6,716 nucleotides of DNA from Bacteroidota bacterium (GTDB taxonomy: Bacteria; Bacteroidota; Bacteroidia; Chitinophagales; Chitinophagaceae). Each line of letters starts with the position of its first letter. The stretch's first letter is position 1. The notes beneath the pieces are model-generated. The model searched no databases and had not been told where the DNA came from. It saw only the letters and a program-made list of their open reading frames with translations. The DNA is taken from the NCBI GenBank assembly GCA_005883855.1, contig VBAU01000260.1:265-6980 (forward strand), in the 5' to 3' direction. The translations under genes were made by a program, and so were the position numbers. Below, piece after piece: positions 6,022 through 6,716 of this stretch.

Positions 6022-6716
6022 TTACATTTTTATTTTGAAGTAATCCCACAGTGCTTTATTGAATTCTTCTTCGTTTGCTAACTCAATTTCACTGATTGCT
6101 CCGCCTTCGGTTTGTTTCAACTTGCTTCCCGAAATAGTTACTCTTCCTTTCTCCGTCACGATAGTACATACTCTTTTTTGTGTGAAATGTGATTGGCTGC
6201 TTGTTTGATGAAAATTGCACATGTCAATAAAATCATCCATTTGCCTGCCTGTTTCCGTAAAAATGTATTCGGGCGTGAAATTCTGCTCCTGCAATTTGTC
6301 AATGGCTAAGTAATCCTTGTCGTGATGTGTAAACATGAAAGTACCGGTTCTGTCCGCCTGTGGCATATCCATTTCTATTTTTAAGGGCGAATACGCGAAT
6401 TCGCCGAACCCCACATCAACCAAATATTTTACGTCTTGTATTGTGGCTACAATAGCCATGTGATCGAATTCGGGGCCGAATCCATTGTCTCCGCTGTGGA
6501 CTCTGGCCGAAATAAGTTTGACATCAAAACCAAGGGCCTTCAGCAATTCGAAAAAAGTGCCGTTTAGTTCATAACAAAAACCGCCGCGTCCTTGATTTAC
6601 AATCTTATCAAAACTCCTGGATAATTCAATTCTCCTTCCCAAATGAATATCGAGGTTCTCAAAGGGAACATGTAGCAAGTGTAAATGCTGGAGTGTCGTC
6701 AACACTTCGATTGAAC
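6022..6716 (-). CDS. Arylamine N-acetyltransferase (NAT), N-terminus beyond window
   Basis: This cytoplasmic enzyme of the NAT family transfers acetyl from acetyl-CoA to arylamines, hydrazines or related acceptors through a cysteine thioester. The full Cys-His-Asp triad is visible: Cys in RGGFCYELNG (codon 6576-6574), His in EFDHMAIVA (6462-6460) and Asp in LVDVGFGEF (6417-6415). The early motif LHLLHVPFENLDIHLGR is the conserved NAT N-terminal helix region. The frame stays open to base 6716 (codons for S-I-E precede V-L-T-T-L), so the GTG at 6705-6703 is not the start. About 20-30 residues are probably missing, judged from the usual 255-280 residue length. The C-terminal third is more divergent, as is normal for the family. 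The gene converges on the glycosyltransferase with 5 bp between stop codons and has no evident functional link to it. The physiological substrate is unknown. Confidence 0.92.
   Translation of the reverse strand, partial: SIEVLTTLQHLHLLHVPFENLDIHLGRRIELSRSFDKIVNQGRGGFCYELNGTFFELLKALGFDVKLISARVHSGDNGFGPEFDHMAIVATIQDVKYLVDVGFGEFAYSPLKIEMDMPQADRTGTFMFTHHDKDYLAIDKLQEQNFTPEYIFTETGRQMDDFIDMCNFHQTSSQSHFTQKRVCTIVTEKGRVTISGSKLKQTEGGAISEIELANEEEFNKALWDYFKIKM

Noticed and set aside
6013..6025. Bidirectional terminator between the convergent glycosyltransferase and N-acetyltransferase genes
   Set aside because: The near-palindrome GTGACC-A-GGTTAC has a one-base centre and one mismatch, so it cannot form a stable hairpin loop; no other stem with a T-tract is visible.
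6703..6705. GTG as start of the N-acetyltransferase
   Set aside because: The frame continues open to the window edge and family members have a further N-terminal segment before this point.

Overview
The window looks like ordinary chromosome from a member of the Bacteroidota. The reasons are a moderately AT-rich composition, weak or absent Shine-Dalgarno sequences at most starts, one good match to the Bacteroidota promoter pattern (TTTG, about 20 nt, TAnnTTTG), and a glycosyltransferase family 9 protein with the C-terminal four-cysteine signature I associate with that phylum. This assignment is an inference from style, not from a marker gene. I see no RNA gene, CRISPR array, insertion sequence, prophage part or defence system.

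Layout. At the left edge a minus-strand amino acid permease of the APC superfamily (1-318) is cut off by the window. A 145-bp divergent intergenic region with AT-rich dyad symmetry separates it from a plus-strand run of five genes. These are a DAACS-type dicarboxylate/amino acid:cation symporter (464-1705), a DedA-family membrane protein (1732-2430), an intact MFS transporter (2435-3655), a second MFS transporter that is a tandem paralogue of the first but frameshifted (3687-4935), and a family 9 glycosyltransferase (4973-6016). A minus-strand arylamine N-acetyltransferase (6022-6716) converges on the glycosyltransferase with 5 bp between the stop codons and runs off the right edge without its start.

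How the genes relate. Five of the seven are integral membrane proteins and four are secondary transporters, so this is a transport-rich stretch. The spacing of DAACS, DedA and the first MFS gene (26 and 4 nt) suggests one transcript. The MFS pair arose by tandem duplication followed by considerable divergence. The glycosyltransferase probably has its own promoter overlapping the end of the broken MFS gene, and is best seen as an envelope-polysaccharide gene that merely neighbours the transporters.

The most informative detail is in the second MFS gene. The reading frame breaks exactly at a perfect 7-bp tandem duplication (GCTCTAT twice, 4536-4549), directly after a run of six A. Removing one copy restores a 413-residue protein that aligns with its 406-residue neighbour. 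A second point is a GC-rich Gly/Thr/Pro segment inside the glycosyltransferase (68% GC over 60 bp, against 38% and 33% in the flanking 60-bp blocks). I find no convincing undescribed system here.
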